A stretch of DNA of 64,000 nucleotides from Devosia chinhatensis (GTDB lineage Bacteria; Pseudomonadota; Alphaproteobacteria; Rhizobiales; Devosiaceae): positions 480,001 to 544,000 of the forward strand of contig NZ_JZEY01000061.1 of assembly GCF_000969445.1 (NCBI RefSeq). Reading direction: 5' to 3'. The notes beneath the pieces were generated by a model. The model did not search any database, had not been told where the DNA came from, and saw only the letters and a list, made by a program, of their open reading frames with translations. The first letter of the stretch is position 1; each line of letters begins with the position of its first letter. The position numbers and the translations under genes are program-made. Positions 35,594-45,091 of this stretch are shown one piece after another.

Positions 35594-37479
35594 CCCCGCG
35601 TCCGCCGCCGTGCTTGGGCCGGCAATTCCTCATCGAACAGCGAGGCCAGCTCGTCCGTCAGAGCGCCGGCCAGTTCCTCGGCATCGAGCAGCGTCACCGC
35701 CCGCCGGTAATACCGGGTTACGTCGTGTCCGATGCCCACTGCCACGAGCTGGATCGGCGAACGGGTTTCGATATCCTCGATCACCTGGCGAAGATGAGCT
35801 TCGAGATAATTGCCTGCATTGACGCTCTGGGTGCTGTCATCCACCGGGGCGCCATCGGAAATCACCATCAGAATGCGACGTTGCTCGGGGCGCGCCATCA
35901 AGCGCTTGCGGGCCCATTCGAGCGCCTCGCCGTCAATGTTCTCCTTGAGCAGGCCTTCGCGCATCATCAGGCCCAGATTGCGCCGTGCATGCCGCCAGGG
36001 CTCGTCGGCGGCCTTGTAGATGATGTGACGGATATCGTTGACGCGGCCAGGATTGGCCGGGCGATTGGCTTCGAGCCAGGCTTCACGGCTCTTGCCGCCC
36101 TTCCAGGCGCGAGTGGTAAAACCCAGAATCTCGACCTTGACCCCGCAACGCTCCAGTGTGCGCGCGAGAATGTCGCCACAGATCGCTGCAATCGTGATCG
36201 GCCGACCGCGCATGGAGCCGGAATTGTCGATCAGCAAAGTCACCACCGTGTCGCGGAAATCGGTGTCGTTCTCAACCTTGAAGGAGAGCGCCTGCAGCGG
36301 ATCGGTGACCACCCGGGTGAGACGCGCCGTATCCAGCAGCCCTTCCTCGAGGTCGAATTGCCAGCTCCGGTTCTGCTTGGCCATCAGGCGACGTTGCAGC
36401 TTGTTGGCCAGCCGGGCAACAGCCCCGGCGAGGTTCTCGAGCTGCTTGTCGAGCAGGGCACGCAGCTGGTCGAGTTCGTCAGGCGGGCACAGCTCGGCGG
36501 CCTTGACGATTTCGTCAAACTTGGTGGTGAACACCTTGTAATTGAATTGGTTGGAAAGCTGTGTGCCGCCATCCTTGGCGGGCGGCGGCATGGGCGCATC
36601 TTCGCCCGCTTCGGTCTCGGCGTCCTCGTCGGCATCGGCCATGTCGGCCTCCATGCCCTCGACGTCGCCGGTCTCTTCGCTCTCGCCGGCCTGCTGATCG
36701 TCTTCGCTCTCGGACTGTTCGTTCTCGCCGTCGCCTTGCTCGGGCGATTGATCGGAACCCTGCGCCTGCTCGGGCTGGCTGTCCTCGGCGCTTTCCTCCT
36801 CGCCGTCCGATGGTTCTTCCATGTCGCTTTCGGCGATCAGGTTCAGGTCGCGCAGCACCGCCTTTGCGGCGCGGGCGAAATCGTCCTGGTTCTCATAGGA
36901 TGAGAGCAGGCCATCGAGCGACGTGGATGCCTTCGCTTCGATCTCCTTGCGCCAGAGTTCGACCAAGGCATGACCGGACGGCGGCACGGCAACGCCGGCA
37001 AGCTTCTCACGCAGCATAAGGCCAAGAGCCTCGGCCAGCGGGGCGTCATCCTTGGCTCCGACCTCGGCAAAATTAGCCCGAAACAGCCGGTCTTCCAGCA
37101 TCTCGTGGATATTGCCGCCCATGCCGGGCATCCGGATGACGCCGAGCGATTCCACTCGTGCCTGTTCCAGTGCGTCAAAGGCGGCGCGGGCCTGGGGATC
37201 CATGGGAGACCGCTTGCGGTGGCTGTCTGGATCGTGGCTGGCGAGGCGCATGGCCATCGCATCGCCCTGTCCGCGCGCGACGGCGATGTCCCGCTTGGTG
37301 GGCAAACGAGGCAGATTGGCCAGCCGGGCCTTGTCCGACGTCAGCAAGGGACGGTCGGCGGTAAAGCTGACTTCCAGTTCTGGCTTGCCGCCAATGGCAC
37401 GCACCGTCGCGCCCATGGCCGATTTGAAGGCCTGGGTCTGGTCGGGCTTGTTCGGCTTGCTGCGCGGGGGGTGTGCCAT
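35590..37479 (-). CDS. cobT: Aerobic cobaltochelatase subunit CobT
   Basis: A 629-residue subunit of the CobNST chelatase that inserts cobalt into hydrogenobyrinate diamide in aerobic vitamin B12 synthesis. An N-terminal domain ([19 protein letters not shown]) precedes a very acidic Glu/Asp/Gln region (about 205-315, for example [14 protein letters not shown]). The C-terminal von Willebrand A domain carries the MIDAS motif DNSGSMRG (about 425-432). I start at ATG 37479 ([13 protein letters not shown]), the usual family start; the frame extends upstream by chance. It lies after cobS, with a REP-like element between them. Confidence 0.95.
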   Translation of the reverse strand: MAHPPRSKPNKPDQTQAFKSAMGATVRAIGGKPELEVSFTADRPLLTSDKARLANLPRLPTKRDIAVARGQGDAMAMRLASHDPDSHRKRSPMDPQARAAFDALEQARVESLGVIRMPGMGGNIHEMLEDRLFRANFAEVGAKDDAPLAEALGLMLREKLAGVAVPPSGHALVELWRKEIEAKASTSLDGLLSSYENQDDFARAAKAVLRDLNLIAESDMEEPSDGEEESAEDSQPEQAQGSDQSPEQGDGENEQSESEDDQQAGESEETGDVEGMEADMADADEDAETEAGEDAPMPPPAKDGGTQLSNQFNYKVFTTKFDEIVKAAELCPPDELDQLRALLDKQLENLAGAVARLANKLQRRLMAKQNRSWQFDLEEGLLDTARLTRVVTDPLQALSFKVENDTDFRDTVVTLLIDNSGSMRGRPITIAAICGDILARTLERCGVKVEILGFTTRAWKGGKSREAWLEANRPANPGRVNDIRHIIYKAADEPWRHARRNLGLMMREGLLKENIDGEALEWARKRLMARPEQRRILMVISDGAPVDDSTQSVNAGNYLEAHLRQVIEDIETRSPIQLVAVGIGHDVTRYYRRAVTLLDAEELAGALTDELASLFDEELPAQARRRTRG

Positions 37480-37559
37480 AAATCTTATCCCGGAAGACCC
37501 CTGAACCATCCTGCCTCTGGGGACGAGAAGGAAGCTCGGCGTCTGGACGGCCACCGCGT

Positions 37560-37628
37560 GCCCTTCGCCATTTTGGGGAGAAGGTGGCCCGCAAGGCCGG
37601 ATGAGGGGTCTCCCGGCTGGGCCGGGAG
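37560..37628. repeat. REP-like interspersed palindromic element between cobS and cobT
   Basis: The stretch TTTTGGGGAGAAGGTGGCCC (37571-37590) and the following GCAAGGCCGGATGAGGGG (37591-37608) match from memory the widespread 'GGGAGAAGGTGGCC...GGCCGGATGAGGG' intergenic repeat of many Proteobacteria. It runs straight into a second perfect hairpin CTCCCGGC/GCCGGGAG (37610-37628). Such elements occur in many copies in a genome, often as mRNA 3' structures. No mobility gene is nearby. Confidence 0.65.
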
Positions 37629-37635
37629 CAGTTAC

Positions 37636-38619
37636 TTAAGCCATCACTGCCAGGTTGGCGGAGCTTTCGGGCAGGTCTTCGCCGAACACGCGCTGATAGA
37701 ACTCAGCCACTACTGGGCGTTCAAGTTCGTCGCACTTGTTGAGGAAGGTCAGCCGGAAGGCAAAGCCGATATCGCCACCGAAGATCACGGCATTTTCGGC
37801 CCAGGTAATGACACCGCGAGGGGACATGACGGTGGAGATATCGCCGTTGATGAAAGCCGAGCGGGTCAGGTCCGCCAGGCGCACCATGTTGGACACTTGC
37901 TTGCGACCCTTGTCGCTCTCGCCATAGGCCTTGTTCTTGGCGAGGACGATCCCGACCTCCTTGTCATGCGGCAGGTAATTGAGCGTCGTGACAATGCTCC
38001 AGCGATCCATCTGGCCCTGGTTGATCTGCTGGGTGCCGTGATAAAGACCTGATGTATCGCCCAGGCCGATCGTGTTGGTGGTCGAAAACAGGCGAAAAGC
38101 CGGATGCGGCACGATCACGCGGTTCTGGTCCAGAAGCGTGAGCCGGCCGGACTGCTCGAGCACACGCTGGATCACGAACATCACGTCCGGGCGCCCCGCA
38201 TCATATTCGTCGAAGACCAGAGCGACATTGTTCTGCACTGCCCAGGGCAGGATGCCATCGCGGAATTCGGTGATCTGCTTGCCGTCCTTGAGGACGATCG
38301 CGTCCTTGCCCACGAGGTCGATACGCGACACATGACTGTCCAGGTTGACGCGGACCAGCGGCCAGTTGAGACGCGCCGCGACCTGCTCGATATGAGTGGA
38401 CTTGCCAGTGCCGTGATAGCCCTGAACCATGACACGGCGATTGAACGCGAAACCGGCCAGAATGGCGAGTGTCGTATTGCGATCGAACAGGTAATCGGGG
38501 TCGATCGGCGGCACATGGCTGGTGCGATCCTTATAGCCCTTGACCACCATGTCGGTGTCGATGCCGAACAGATCCCGCGCCTTGTATTCGGTATCGGGCA
38601 TATTGGCGAATTCGGTCAT
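37636..38619 (-). CDS. cobS: Aerobic cobaltochelatase subunit CobS
   Basis: A 327-residue AAA+ ATPase of the MoxR type, partner of CobT and CobN. It has the N-terminal CobS domain ([17 protein letters not shown]), Walker [10 protein letters not shown] (about 67-75), Walker [15 protein letters not shown] and sensor region FSTTNTIG. It drives cobalt insertion in late aerobic B12 synthesis. cobT follows on the same strand after 156 bases. The large subunit cobN and the other cob genes are not in this window, as is usual for this class, where cobST is a separate locus. Confidence 0.97.
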   Translation of the reverse strand: MTEFANMPDTEYKARDLFGIDTDMVVKGYKDRTSHVPPIDPDYLFDRNTTLAILAGFAFNRRVMVQGYHGTGKSTHIEQVAARLNWPLVRVNLDSHVSRIDLVGKDAIVLKDGKQITEFRDGILPWAVQNNVALVFDEYDAGRPDVMFVIQRVLEQSGRLTLLDQNRVIVPHPAFRLFSTTNTIGLGDTSGLYHGTQQINQGQMDRWSIVTTLNYLPHDKEVGIVLAKNKAYGESDKGRKQVSNMVRLADLTRSAFINGDISTVMSPRGVITWAENAVIFGGDIGFAFRLTFLNKCDELERPVVAEFYQRVFGEDLPESSANLAVMA

Positions 38620-38732
38620 GGCAGGGCTCTTGGATCAGGAAAAAAGCTTGAGGAAGGCGCAGGCTCTATAGCAGCATTGTGACAGGCCGGGTAGCCTCGG
38701 CTTGGTGCGCCCCGGTGCCGGCAGGGCATGGC

Positions 38733-39356
38733 TTATCGAAGCACGAAACCGGTTTTCTTCAGGTGGGTATAGGCGGCAATTACCGAGCGCAGCCGCTCCT
38801 CGGACGAGGCATCCCCGCCATTGACGTCAGGATGATGTTTCTTGACCAGCGCCTTGTAGGCAGCCTTGATGTCGTCGGACTTGGCATGTTTCGTGAAGCC
38901 CAGCGTTTCGAGCGCGCGGCGATCCTGCTCATTGAGCGGCTTGACCCGCTCGGTCGCCGGGCGTTTGGACTGCTGGTAGCGATAGCGTGCGAAAACCCCG
39001 AATGGGTCGCCATATTTCTCACCTGGCTGGGCGGCTTGCCGGCCTGCCGCGCGCGCGGCACCCGCACTGCCCGTGGCAAAACTGGATCGGGTCTCGGCCT
39101 TGGGCGGGGAATGCAGGGCCTCGTCCAGTTCGTCCGGGCTCATGCCGGCAAAATAGTTGAAGGCCTTGTTGTAGTGCCGAACATGCTCAAGGCAGAAATT
39201 GTGATACTGCCCCTCCGAGCGCACGCCCTTGGGCGCCCGGTATTCTCCGGGCTCCTCACAGCCTACCCAGTCGCATTTGATCGTCACGACCTCGGGCTTC
39301 TCCTCCCGGCGCGGACGGACACGAATAGAATCGAAAAGCTTGGATTGCGGTTTCAT
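38733..39356 (-). CDS. J-domain protein (DnaJ-family co-chaperone)
   Basis: A 207-residue protein with the J domain at the C terminus (about 145-207: ALETLGFTKHAKSDDIKAAYK, shown as ALETLGFTKHAK and DDIKAAYK; HPD motif in VKKHHPDVNGGD). The N-terminal region has two CxxC-type or Cys-His positions (KCDWVGCEEPGEY and FCLEHVRHYNKAFNYF) and a conserved NYFAGMSPDELDE stretch. It lacks the Gly/Phe-rich, zinc-finger and C-terminal domains of true DnaJ. It probably recruits DnaK to a specific client. It lies upstream of cobS on the same strand and is divergent from bolA with 43 bases between them; this neighbourhood is conserved in the order. Confidence 0.9.
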   Translation of the reverse strand: MKPQSKLFDSIRVRPRREEKPEVVTIKCDWVGCEEPGEYRAPKGVRSEGQYHNFCLEHVRHYNKAFNYFAGMSPDELDEALHSPPKAETRSSFATGSAGAARAAGRQAAQPGEKYGDPFGVFARYRYQQSKRPATERVKPLNEQDRRALETLGFTKHAKSDDIKAAYKALVKKHHPDVNGGDASSEERLRSVIAAYTHLKKTGFVLR

Positions 39357-39399
39357 TGCGCCTAGGTGTGCCTACAAACAAAAATGCGGAGCCGATCCC

Positions 39400-39663
39400 A
39401 TGTCCATGACGGACACTATTCGAGACAAACTCACCGAACAATTCTCGCCCCTCCATCTGGAGGTCATCGACGAATCCGAAAGCCATCACGGTCATGGCGG
39501 CTGGCGGGAGGGAGGTGAAACCCATTTTCGTGTCAGAATCGCGACCCGCAATTTTGACGGGATGAGCCGCGTTGCGCAACACCGTGCGATCATGGCGGCG
39601 CTTGACGAAGAGTTGAAGGTGTCCGTCCATGCGCTCGCCATCGAGGTCGTACCAGCGCCCTGA
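39400..39663 (+). CDS. bolA: BolA family protein
   Basis: An 87-residue BolA protein with the KH-like fold: ESESHHGHGGWREGGETHFRV carries the conserved histidine region (SHHGHGG), and ALDEELKVSVHALAIEV the C-terminal helix and strand. BolA proteins with monothiol glutaredoxins bind [2Fe-2S] clusters and influence cell-wall and iron control. I start at ATG 39400, which follows GGAG. It ends two bases before the convergent CorC-type gene. Confidence 0.93.
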   Translation: MSMTDTIRDKLTEQFSPLHLEVIDESESHHGHGGWREGGETHFRVRIATRNFDGMSRVAQHRAIMAALDEELKVSVHALAIEVVPAP

Positions 39664-39664
39664 C

Positions 39665-40939
39665 TCAGGCCAGCGGCTCGATCCGGACCCGCGAGACCCT
39701 CTGACGCTCCCGTTCCAGTACCAGGAAACGGAAACCATGCGCGCTCACTTCGTGGCCGGGCTCGGGGATCAGCTTGGCCGCGGTGATGACGATGCCCGCC
39801 ACCGTATTTGCGTGGTCATCGGGCAAGTTCCAGTCGAGCAGGCGATTGATATCGCGAATGGCGATGCTGGCGTCGATCTCGTAGCTGCCATCGGCGTTCT
39901 TGCGGATACCGAACACGGCCTCGTCATCAGGCTCGTCATGTTCGTCGGAAATATCGCCGACAATTTCTTCAATGATGTCCTCGAGGGTCACCAGCCCCTC
40001 GAGCACGCCATATTCATCCAGCACCAGCGCCATGTGCGAATGGCGCTTCAGGAAAGCGGCCAGTTGCACCTGCACTGAAGTCGATTGCGGGATGAACCAG
40101 GGCTTGGCCATGATCCGGGCAATATCGAGCTGGCTGGCATCGCCATTGGCGGCCATCAAGGCCCGTAAAACGTCCTTGGCATGCAGGATGCCCACGATAT
40201 TGTCGCTCTCGCCCTCATAGAGCGGGATCCGGGTATAGGCGCTTTCAAGAACGGCGCGAACCAGGTCGTCGACGGGCTGGCGCACGTCGAGCGCAGTCAT
40301 TTGTGTGCGGTGCACCATGACATCGCTCACCGCCAGATCCTTGAGATCGAGCAACCCGCCCATCATGTCACGGTCGCCTTTGACCACTTCCCCTTCCGAG
40401 TGGAGAAGGTCGAGGGTACCGCGGATTTCATCGTGCCCGGATACGGCGCTGACATGGGCCGCATCGAGCCCGAAGCGTTTCAGGATGAAATTGACGATCG
40501 CCTGCACCGCCAGCGTTACCGGCGCGAACACCACAACCACCACCCTGATGACCGGCGCCACCGCCAGTGCGAAACTGTCAGGCCGCATCAATGCCAGTGT
40601 TTTGGGCAGCACCTCGGAAAAGATCACCACTGCCGCGGTCATGGCAATGGTTGCATAGGCGATGCCAGCCTCACCGAAAAGCGCGATAAGGACGCTGGCT
40701 GCCAGCGTTGAGGCGAGAATATTGACGACATTGTTGCCCAAGAGGATGGCACCGATCAGCCTTTCCTTCTCCCGCGTCAGGCTTTCGACCAGAATGGCAC
40801 GCTTGTCGCCGCTCCGCGCCAATTGATGCATGCGCGCTCGCGACGCGGCCGTCAGCGCTGTTTCCGAACCGGAAAAGAAAAAGCTCATGGCCAGCAGCAC
40901 AATGATACCGGCGGAGGTTAGCCAGAGGGAAACGGTCAT
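39665..40939 (-). CDS. CNNM/CorC-type transporter (HlyC/CorC family)
   Basis: A 424-residue membrane protein: an N-terminal DUF21 (CNNM) domain with about four helices (LWLTSAGIIVLLAMSFFFSGSE opening, about 5-170), a tandem CBS pair (about 190-320; MVHRTQMTALDVRQP and FLKRHSHMALVLDEYGVLEG) and a CorC/HlyC-type C-terminal domain (RIEPLA end). It probably exports magnesium or cobalt, a useful link to cobalamin metabolism, but this is inference. Its start overlaps the aroB stop (ATGA), so it is the last gene of aroK-aroB-corC. Confidence 0.92.
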   Translation of the reverse strand: MTVSLWLTSAGIIVLLAMSFFFSGSETALTAASRARMHQLARSGDKRAILVESLTREKERLIGAILLGNNVVNILASTLAASVLIALFGEAGIAYATIAMTAAVVIFSEVLPKTLALMRPDSFALAVAPVIRVVVVVFAPVTLAVQAIVNFILKRFGLDAAHVSAVSGHDEIRGTLDLLHSEGEVVKGDRDMMGGLLDLKDLAVSDVMVHRTQMTALDVRQPVDDLVRAVLESAYTRIPLYEGESDNIVGILHAKDVLRALMAANGDASQLDIARIMAKPWFIPQSTSVQVQLAAFLKRHSHMALVLDEYGVLEGLVTLEDIIEEIVGDISDEHDEPDDEAVFGIRKNADGSYEIDASIAIRDINRLLDWNLPDDHANTVAGIVITAAKLIPEPGHEVSAHGFRFLVLERERQRVSRVRIEPLA

Positions 40940-42051
40940 TGGCCTCGCATTTCATCAAGGAAGGAGCGGATAGTTGCCGGATCGACATTTTTCTCGATGA
41001 AGGCCTGACCGATACCGCGCGTAAGAATGAAAGTAAGGGCGCCGCGCTGGACCTTCTTGTCCTGCGCGATAGCGGCCATCAGGGTATCGGTGGAACCGAG
41101 CGTCCCGGCAATGTCGCCCAATGTGGTGGGCAGACCGGCACGCTTCAAGTGCGCTTCGACCCGTCCGGCATCCTGGCCGGGGGCCAGACCCTGCCGGGTC
41201 GAATAGCGGTGAGCCAGCACCATTCCGATACTGACCCCCTCTCCATGCAGCAGCCTGTCGGAATATCCAGTGTCTTTTTCCAGAGCATGCCCGAATGTGT
41301 GGCCGAGATTGAGCAAGGCCCGAACGCCTTGTTCTTTTTCGTCTTCGATGACCACCCTGGCCTTGTGTGCGCAGCAGCGAGCCACCGCCTCGCCGCGCGC
41401 CGGGCCACCCGAGAAGATCTCGTCGAGATGAGCATCGAGCCAGTCGAAGAATTCAGGGTCGTCGATCAGGCCATATTTGGCAACTTCCGCGTAACCTGCT
41501 GCAAATTGACGTCGATCAAGCGTATCGAGCGCAGAAAGATCGGCGAGCACGAGCAGAGGTTGATGAAAGGCGCCCACCAGATTTTTGCCATGCGGCGAAT
41601 TGATGCCGGTCTTACCGCCAACGGAGGAGTCTACCTGCGCCAGAAGCGAGGTCGGCATCTGGATAAAATCCATGCCGCGCCGCGTGATGGAGGCGGCAAA
41701 GCCCGCCAGGTCCCCGATGACACCCCCGCCCAGGGCGATCACCAGGTCGCCGCGCTCGAGCCGTGCGGCAAGCAGCCCCTCCACCACACTTTCCAGCATT
41801 TGATAGCTTTTGGTGCCTTCACCGGCAGGTACGGTGATGACGGCATAGTCGAGCCCGGCGGCCTCGAGCCCCGCGACAAGAAGTGGTAATTGCGTGCGTG
41901 CCACATTATCGTCGGTGACGATGCCGTAACGGCGGCCGGGAAAGCGCTCGGCGAGGATTTTGCCGGCCTCGGCGATAAGTCCGGGCCCGATCAGGATATC
42001 ATAGGCCCGCTCGCCGAGCGCGACGTGAACTACGTGGTCGATTGCAGTCAT
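40936..42051 (-). CDS. aroB: 3-dehydroquinate synthase
   Basis: A 371-residue enzyme of the shikimate pathway that converts DAHP to 3-dehydroquinate using NAD and zinc. The N-terminal NAD domain holds VPAGEGTKSYQ and ALGGGVIGDLAGFAAS. The C-terminal metal-site region holds AGYAEVAKYGLI, then NLGHTFGHALE, with the His pair, and LLHGEGVSIGM. The four-base overlaps with aroK and the CorC gene show tight co-expression. Length is normal. Confidence 0.97.
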   Translation of the reverse strand: MTAIDHVVHVALGERAYDILIGPGLIAEAGKILAERFPGRRYGIVTDDNVARTQLPLLVAGLEAAGLDYAVITVPAGEGTKSYQMLESVVEGLLAARLERGDLVIALGGGVIGDLAGFAASITRRGMDFIQMPTSLLAQVDSSVGGKTGINSPHGKNLVGAFHQPLLVLADLSALDTLDRRQFAAGYAEVAKYGLIDDPEFFDWLDAHLDEIFSGGPARGEAVARCCAHKARVVIEDEKEQGVRALLNLGHTFGHALEKDTGYSDRLLHGEGVSIGMVLAHRYSTRQGLAPGQDAGRVEAHLKRAGLPTTLGDIAGTLGSTDTLMAAIAQDKKVQRGALTFILTRGIGQAFIEKNVDPATIRSFLDEMRGQ

Positions 42052-42641
42052 GAGCGGTCCTGGCTTTGCTTGAGATGGGCGAGCACCGCAGCGATCACGT
42101 CACCCGTCACATCGTCCTGCGGCACGTCACGGCTGAGCACCGTGACATCGGCCTCGGCATAGATGGGATAGCGTTCGGCGACGAGGGCCTCGAGCGTGGC
42201 GCGCGGGTTGGCGGTCCGCAGCAACGGCCGATTGGCGCGCCGCGACACGCGTTCGAACAGCACATCCACGTCGGCCTTGAGCCAGACGGATAAAGCCTCG
42301 GCCTTGACCAGGCCGCGTGTCTCGGCATTGGCGAACGCTCCGCCGCCCGTTGCCAGCACGATATTGGTTTCCTTAAGCAGCCGGGCAATGACCCGCATTT
42401 CGCCGGCACGGAACTCGGCCTCGCCACGCTGTTCAAATATCTCCGGGATGGTCATCTGCGCCGCGCGTTCGATCTCTTCGTCGCTGTCGACGAATTGACG
42501 GCCGAGCCGGCTGGCCAGGCGGCGACCGACCGTGGTCTTGCCTGCTCCCATCATTCCCACAAGCACAAGCGGCTTTTCGGCAAGCCTCTTGGCCAATGCC
42601 CGAGCGCGGCCCTGCCGCGATCCGCCGTCCGTCCTGCTCAC
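42048..42641 (-). CDS. aroK: Shikimate kinase
   Basis: A 197-residue P-loop kinase phosphorylating shikimate. Walker A GMMGAGKTTVGRRLA (about 29-43), shikimate-binding DSDEEIERAA and the GGGAFANAETR segment identify it. It heads the aroK-aroB-corC operon. The divergent small membrane protein gene begins 160 bases away, so promoters for both strands must lie in 42642-42801. The N terminus is about 20 residues longer than in E. coli AroK, and a later start within the basic stretch (RARALAKRLAEKP) is possible. Confidence 0.96.
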   Translation of the reverse strand: MSRTDGGSRQGRARALAKRLAEKPLVLVGMMGAGKTTVGRRLASRLGRQFVDSDEEIERAAQMTIPEIFEQRGEAEFRAGEMRVIARLLKETNIVLATGGGAFANAETRGLVKAEALSVWLKADVDVLFERVSRRANRPLLRTANPRATLEALVAERYPIYAEADVTVLSRDVPQDDVTGDVIAAVLAHLKQSQDRS

Positions 42642-42801
42642 TCGCCGCGCCCCCTGATCATCGTCGCTATCAAGCGGTCCTCGCCTGCACTGTCAAGCCG
42701 AACGGCTTGATCGCCAGCCGCATTTCCGCAAGATGAGCCTCAGGAACGCGATGGCAACCTTTTGCCATTAACATTGGCCGAACGCGCAAATCGGGACGAC
42801 C

Positions 42802-43026
42802 ATGCCAACTCTTTTTCGCCTGCTCATCACCGTGTTGTTTCTCGCAGGGCTCGCCTATGCCGGCATGTTCGCGCTCGTGACTTTTGTGGATGTTGAGCCG
42901 CGCGAAGTCAGCCAGCGCATCCCGACCCGCGACCTTCTGGGAGAAACCGGTGCACCCGGTGGTGGCGGCACCATTCTGCCCCAGCCCAATGTCACCACGC
43001 CCACCAGCCCGGCCGAAGGCCAATGA
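42802..43026 (+). CDS. Small conserved membrane protein ahead of xerD
   Basis: A 74-residue protein: one transmembrane helix (LFRLLITVLFLAGLAYAGMFALV, in parts LFRLLITVLF and GLAYAGMFALV, about 4-27), a conserved segment DVEPREVSQRIPTRDL, then a Gly/Pro/Thr-rich tail. From memory, similar small proteins lie at this position before xerD in many Hyphomicrobiales, sometimes misnamed as histidine kinase. The membrane-anchored periplasmic or cytoplasmic segment has no known function. Its stop overlaps the xerD start (ATGA). Confidence 0.8.
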   Translation: MPTLFRLLITVLFLAGLAYAGMFALVTFVDVEPREVSQRIPTRDLLGETGAPGGGGTILPQPNVTTPTSPAEGQ

Positions 43027-43931
43027 GCGGCGGCCACCTCATCGCGGCCTTTCTCGAGATGATGAGCGCCGAGCGGGGCGCAGCGGCCAATACGCTCGAC
43101 GCTTATGGCAGAGACCTCGCAGATTACTCGGCCTTCGTGACCGCACGAGGCCAGTCGCTGCTCAATTGCCCTCGCGAAACGGTCCTCGCCTGGCTGGATG
43201 ACCTAAAGGCCCAGGGGCTGTCGGCATCGTCGTCCGCAAGACGACTTTCGGCCATCCGCCAATTCCATAAATTTCTCTGTGCCGACAATCTGCGTGGTGA
43301 CGATCCGACCCGGATCGTTTCGAGTCCCAAGACGCGCCGCCCGCTGCCAAAGGTGCTGTCCGTAAGCGAAGTCGACCGTTTGTTGGCCCTGGCGGAAGCC
43401 GAGGCCGAAACGGCGGATAGCGCCGCGCAGCAAGTGTCGGCGCGACGCCTCTATGTCCTGCTTGAAATGCTCTACGCCACGGGCCTGCGCGTTTCCGAGT
43501 TGGTGAGCCTGCGGCGGGCCGCCGTCATGCGGGATGCGTCCTTCCTCACTGTGACCGGCAAGGGCAACAAGGAGCGCATCGTGCCCATGAACGATCGCGC
43601 CCGTGATGCCATCCGCATCTGGCTCAAGGATCTGCCGCCTGGCCCCTACCTGTTCCCGGCAAAAGGAGAGGATGGCTATCTGTCCCGGCAGGTCTTCGCC
43701 CGCGATCTCAAGGCATTGGCCGCGCGCGCCGGCATCTCCACGGCGAGGGTCGCACCACACGTCCTGCGCCACGCTTTTGCCAGCCATCTTCTGGCAGGAG
43801 GTGCCGATCTGCGCGTCGTGCAGATGCTGCTTGGCCACGCCGATATTTCTACCACCCAAATCTATACGCACGTTCTGGACGAAAAGCTGCGCAATCTGGT
43901 GGAGACTCATCATCCTTTGGCCAATGGATGA
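43023..43931 (+). CDS. xerD: Tyrosine recombinase XerD
   Basis: A 302-residue site-specific recombinase that resolves chromosome dimers at dif with XerC. The SAM-like N-terminal core-binding domain (about 1-95) is followed by the catalytic domain. Catalytic residues are seen in ATGLRVSELVSL (Arg), HVLRHAFASHLL (His and Arg), LLGHADISTTQIYTHV (His and the nucleophilic Tyr). The AFASHLLAGGADLRVVQM segment is XerD-like. It is translationally coupled to the small membrane gene and precedes accA. No dif site is expected here or seen. Confidence 0.95.
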   Translation: MSGGHLIAAFLEMMSAERGAAANTLDAYGRDLADYSAFVTARGQSLLNCPRETVLAWLDDLKAQGLSASSSARRLSAIRQFHKFLCADNLRGDDPTRIVSSPKTRRPLPKVLSVSEVDRLLALAEAEAETADSAAQQVSARRLYVLLEMLYATGLRVSELVSLRRAAVMRDASFLTVTGKGNKERIVPMNDRARDAIRIWLKDLPPGPYLFPAKGEDGYLSRQVFARDLKALAARAGISTARVAPHVLRHAFASHLLAGGADLRVVQMLLGHADISTTQIYTHVLDEKLRNLVETHHPLANG

Positions 43932-43988
43932 ACTACCCGGCCATCCCCATTAAAACCTATCCTTTTTCCCGCCGAACCTTGACTCCGC

Positions 43989-44028
43989 GTTGCGCCCTCG
44001 CCACTTTCCGGCCACTTTAGGGCGCAAC
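43989..44028 (+). promoter_or_regulatory. Inverted repeat with internal direct repeats upstream of accA
   Basis: A perfect 10-bp inverted repeat (GTTGCGCCCT 43989-43998 with AGGGCGCAAC 44019-44028) surrounds two exact copies of GCCACTTT (44000-44007 and 44011-44018) whose starts are 11 bases, about one helix turn, apart. It lies 49 bases before the accA ATG. It could be a transcription-factor site or a leader hairpin. Confidence 0.5.
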
Positions 44029-44077
44029 AGCAGCGCCGCGCATGCGCGCGAAAACTCAGACCCGAACGGGCGGTGGG

Positions 44078-45031
44078 ATGCAGTCTTATCTCGATTTTGA
44101 AAAGCCGGTTGCCGATCTCGAAGCAAAGATCGTGGAACTCAAGTCCCTTGCGGCCAACGATTCGGCCGTGTCCATCGACGAGGAAGTCAACCGCCTCTCC
44201 GCGCGTGCCGACGAGGCGCTGGTCGAGATTTACCGCAAGCTGACCCCCTGGCAGAAGACCCAGGTCGCCCGCCATCCGCAACGGCCGCATTTCTCCGACT
44301 ATGTGAAGTCGCTGATCACCGAATGGCAACCCCTCGCCGGTGACCGCAAGTTCGGTGAAGACGCCGCGCTACAGGCAGGATTTGGCCGCTTCAACGGCGA
44401 GCCGGTCGCCATTCTGGGCCAGGAAAAGGGCAATTCCACCGAAACCCGCCTCAAGCATAATTTCGGCATGGCCAATCCGGAAGGCTATCGCAAGGCGGTT
44501 CGCATCATGGAAATGGCGGACCGATTCTCTATTCCGGTGATTTCCTTTGTCGATACGGCCGGCGCCTATCCAGGCATCGGCGCTGAAGAGCGCGGTCAGG
44601 CCGAGGCCATTGCGCGCTCCACCGAGAAGGGTCTCGAACTGGGCGTTGCCAATCTCGCCATCATCATCGGCGAAGGCGGCTCGGGCGGCGCGATTGCCAT
44701 TGCCACGGCCAATCGCGTGCTCATGCTCGAAAACGCCATTTACTCGGTGATTTCCCCCGAAGCTGGCGCCTCGATCCTGTTCCGGGATGCGGGCCGGGCT
44801 CAGGATATGGCGACAGCCCAAAAGATCACCGCCCAGGACCTCCTGGGCTTTGGCGTCATCGACGCCATTATCCCCGAGCCGGCCGGTGGGGCCCATCGTC
44901 ACCATGGCGCGATCATGGATTCCGCACGCGCGGCAATTGCCGGCTTCCTCAAGGATTTCAGCGGAAAGTCGCGGCTCGAAACGCGGGAACATCGCCGCGA
45001 AAAATTTCTGGCCATCGGCACCAATCTATAG
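44078..45031 (+). CDS. accA: Acetyl-CoA carboxylase carboxyltransferase subunit alpha
   Basis: A 317-residue subunit of the carboxyltransferase of acetyl-CoA carboxylase; with AccD it moves CO2 from biotin to acetyl-CoA, the first step of fatty-acid synthesis. Typical features are the N-terminal SYLDFEKPVADLEAKI, then AGDRKFGEDAALQ, IPVISFVDTAGAYPGIGAEE and GEGGSGGAIAI. I choose ATG 44078, which gives the classical length and start; an upstream ATG at 44042 would add 12 residues. A strong terminator follows. The leader carries an unusual repeat structure. Confidence 0.97.
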   Translation: MQSYLDFEKPVADLEAKIVELKSLAANDSAVSIDEEVNRLSARADEALVEIYRKLTPWQKTQVARHPQRPHFSDYVKSLITEWQPLAGDRKFGEDAALQAGFGRFNGEPVAILGQEKGNSTETRLKHNFGMANPEGYRKAVRIMEMADRFSIPVISFVDTAGAYPGIGAEERGQAEAIARSTEKGLELGVANLAIIIGEGGSGGAIAIATANRVLMLENAIYSVISPEAGASILFRDAGRAQDMATAQKITAQDLLGFGVIDAIIPEPAGGAHRHHGAIMDSARAAIAGFLKDFSGKSRLETREHRREKFLAIGTNL

Positions 45032-45056
45032 TGTGAGCCAGACACCATTGTCTGAG

Positions 45057-45091
45057 GGATCGCGGCAAAGTCGGCGCGATCCTTTTTTTTT
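45057..45091 (+). terminator. Intrinsic terminator of accA
   Basis: A perfect 8-bp stem GGATCGCG/CGCGATCC with a 10-base loop, followed by a run of nine Ts. It lies 26 bases after the stop. Confidence 0.9.
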
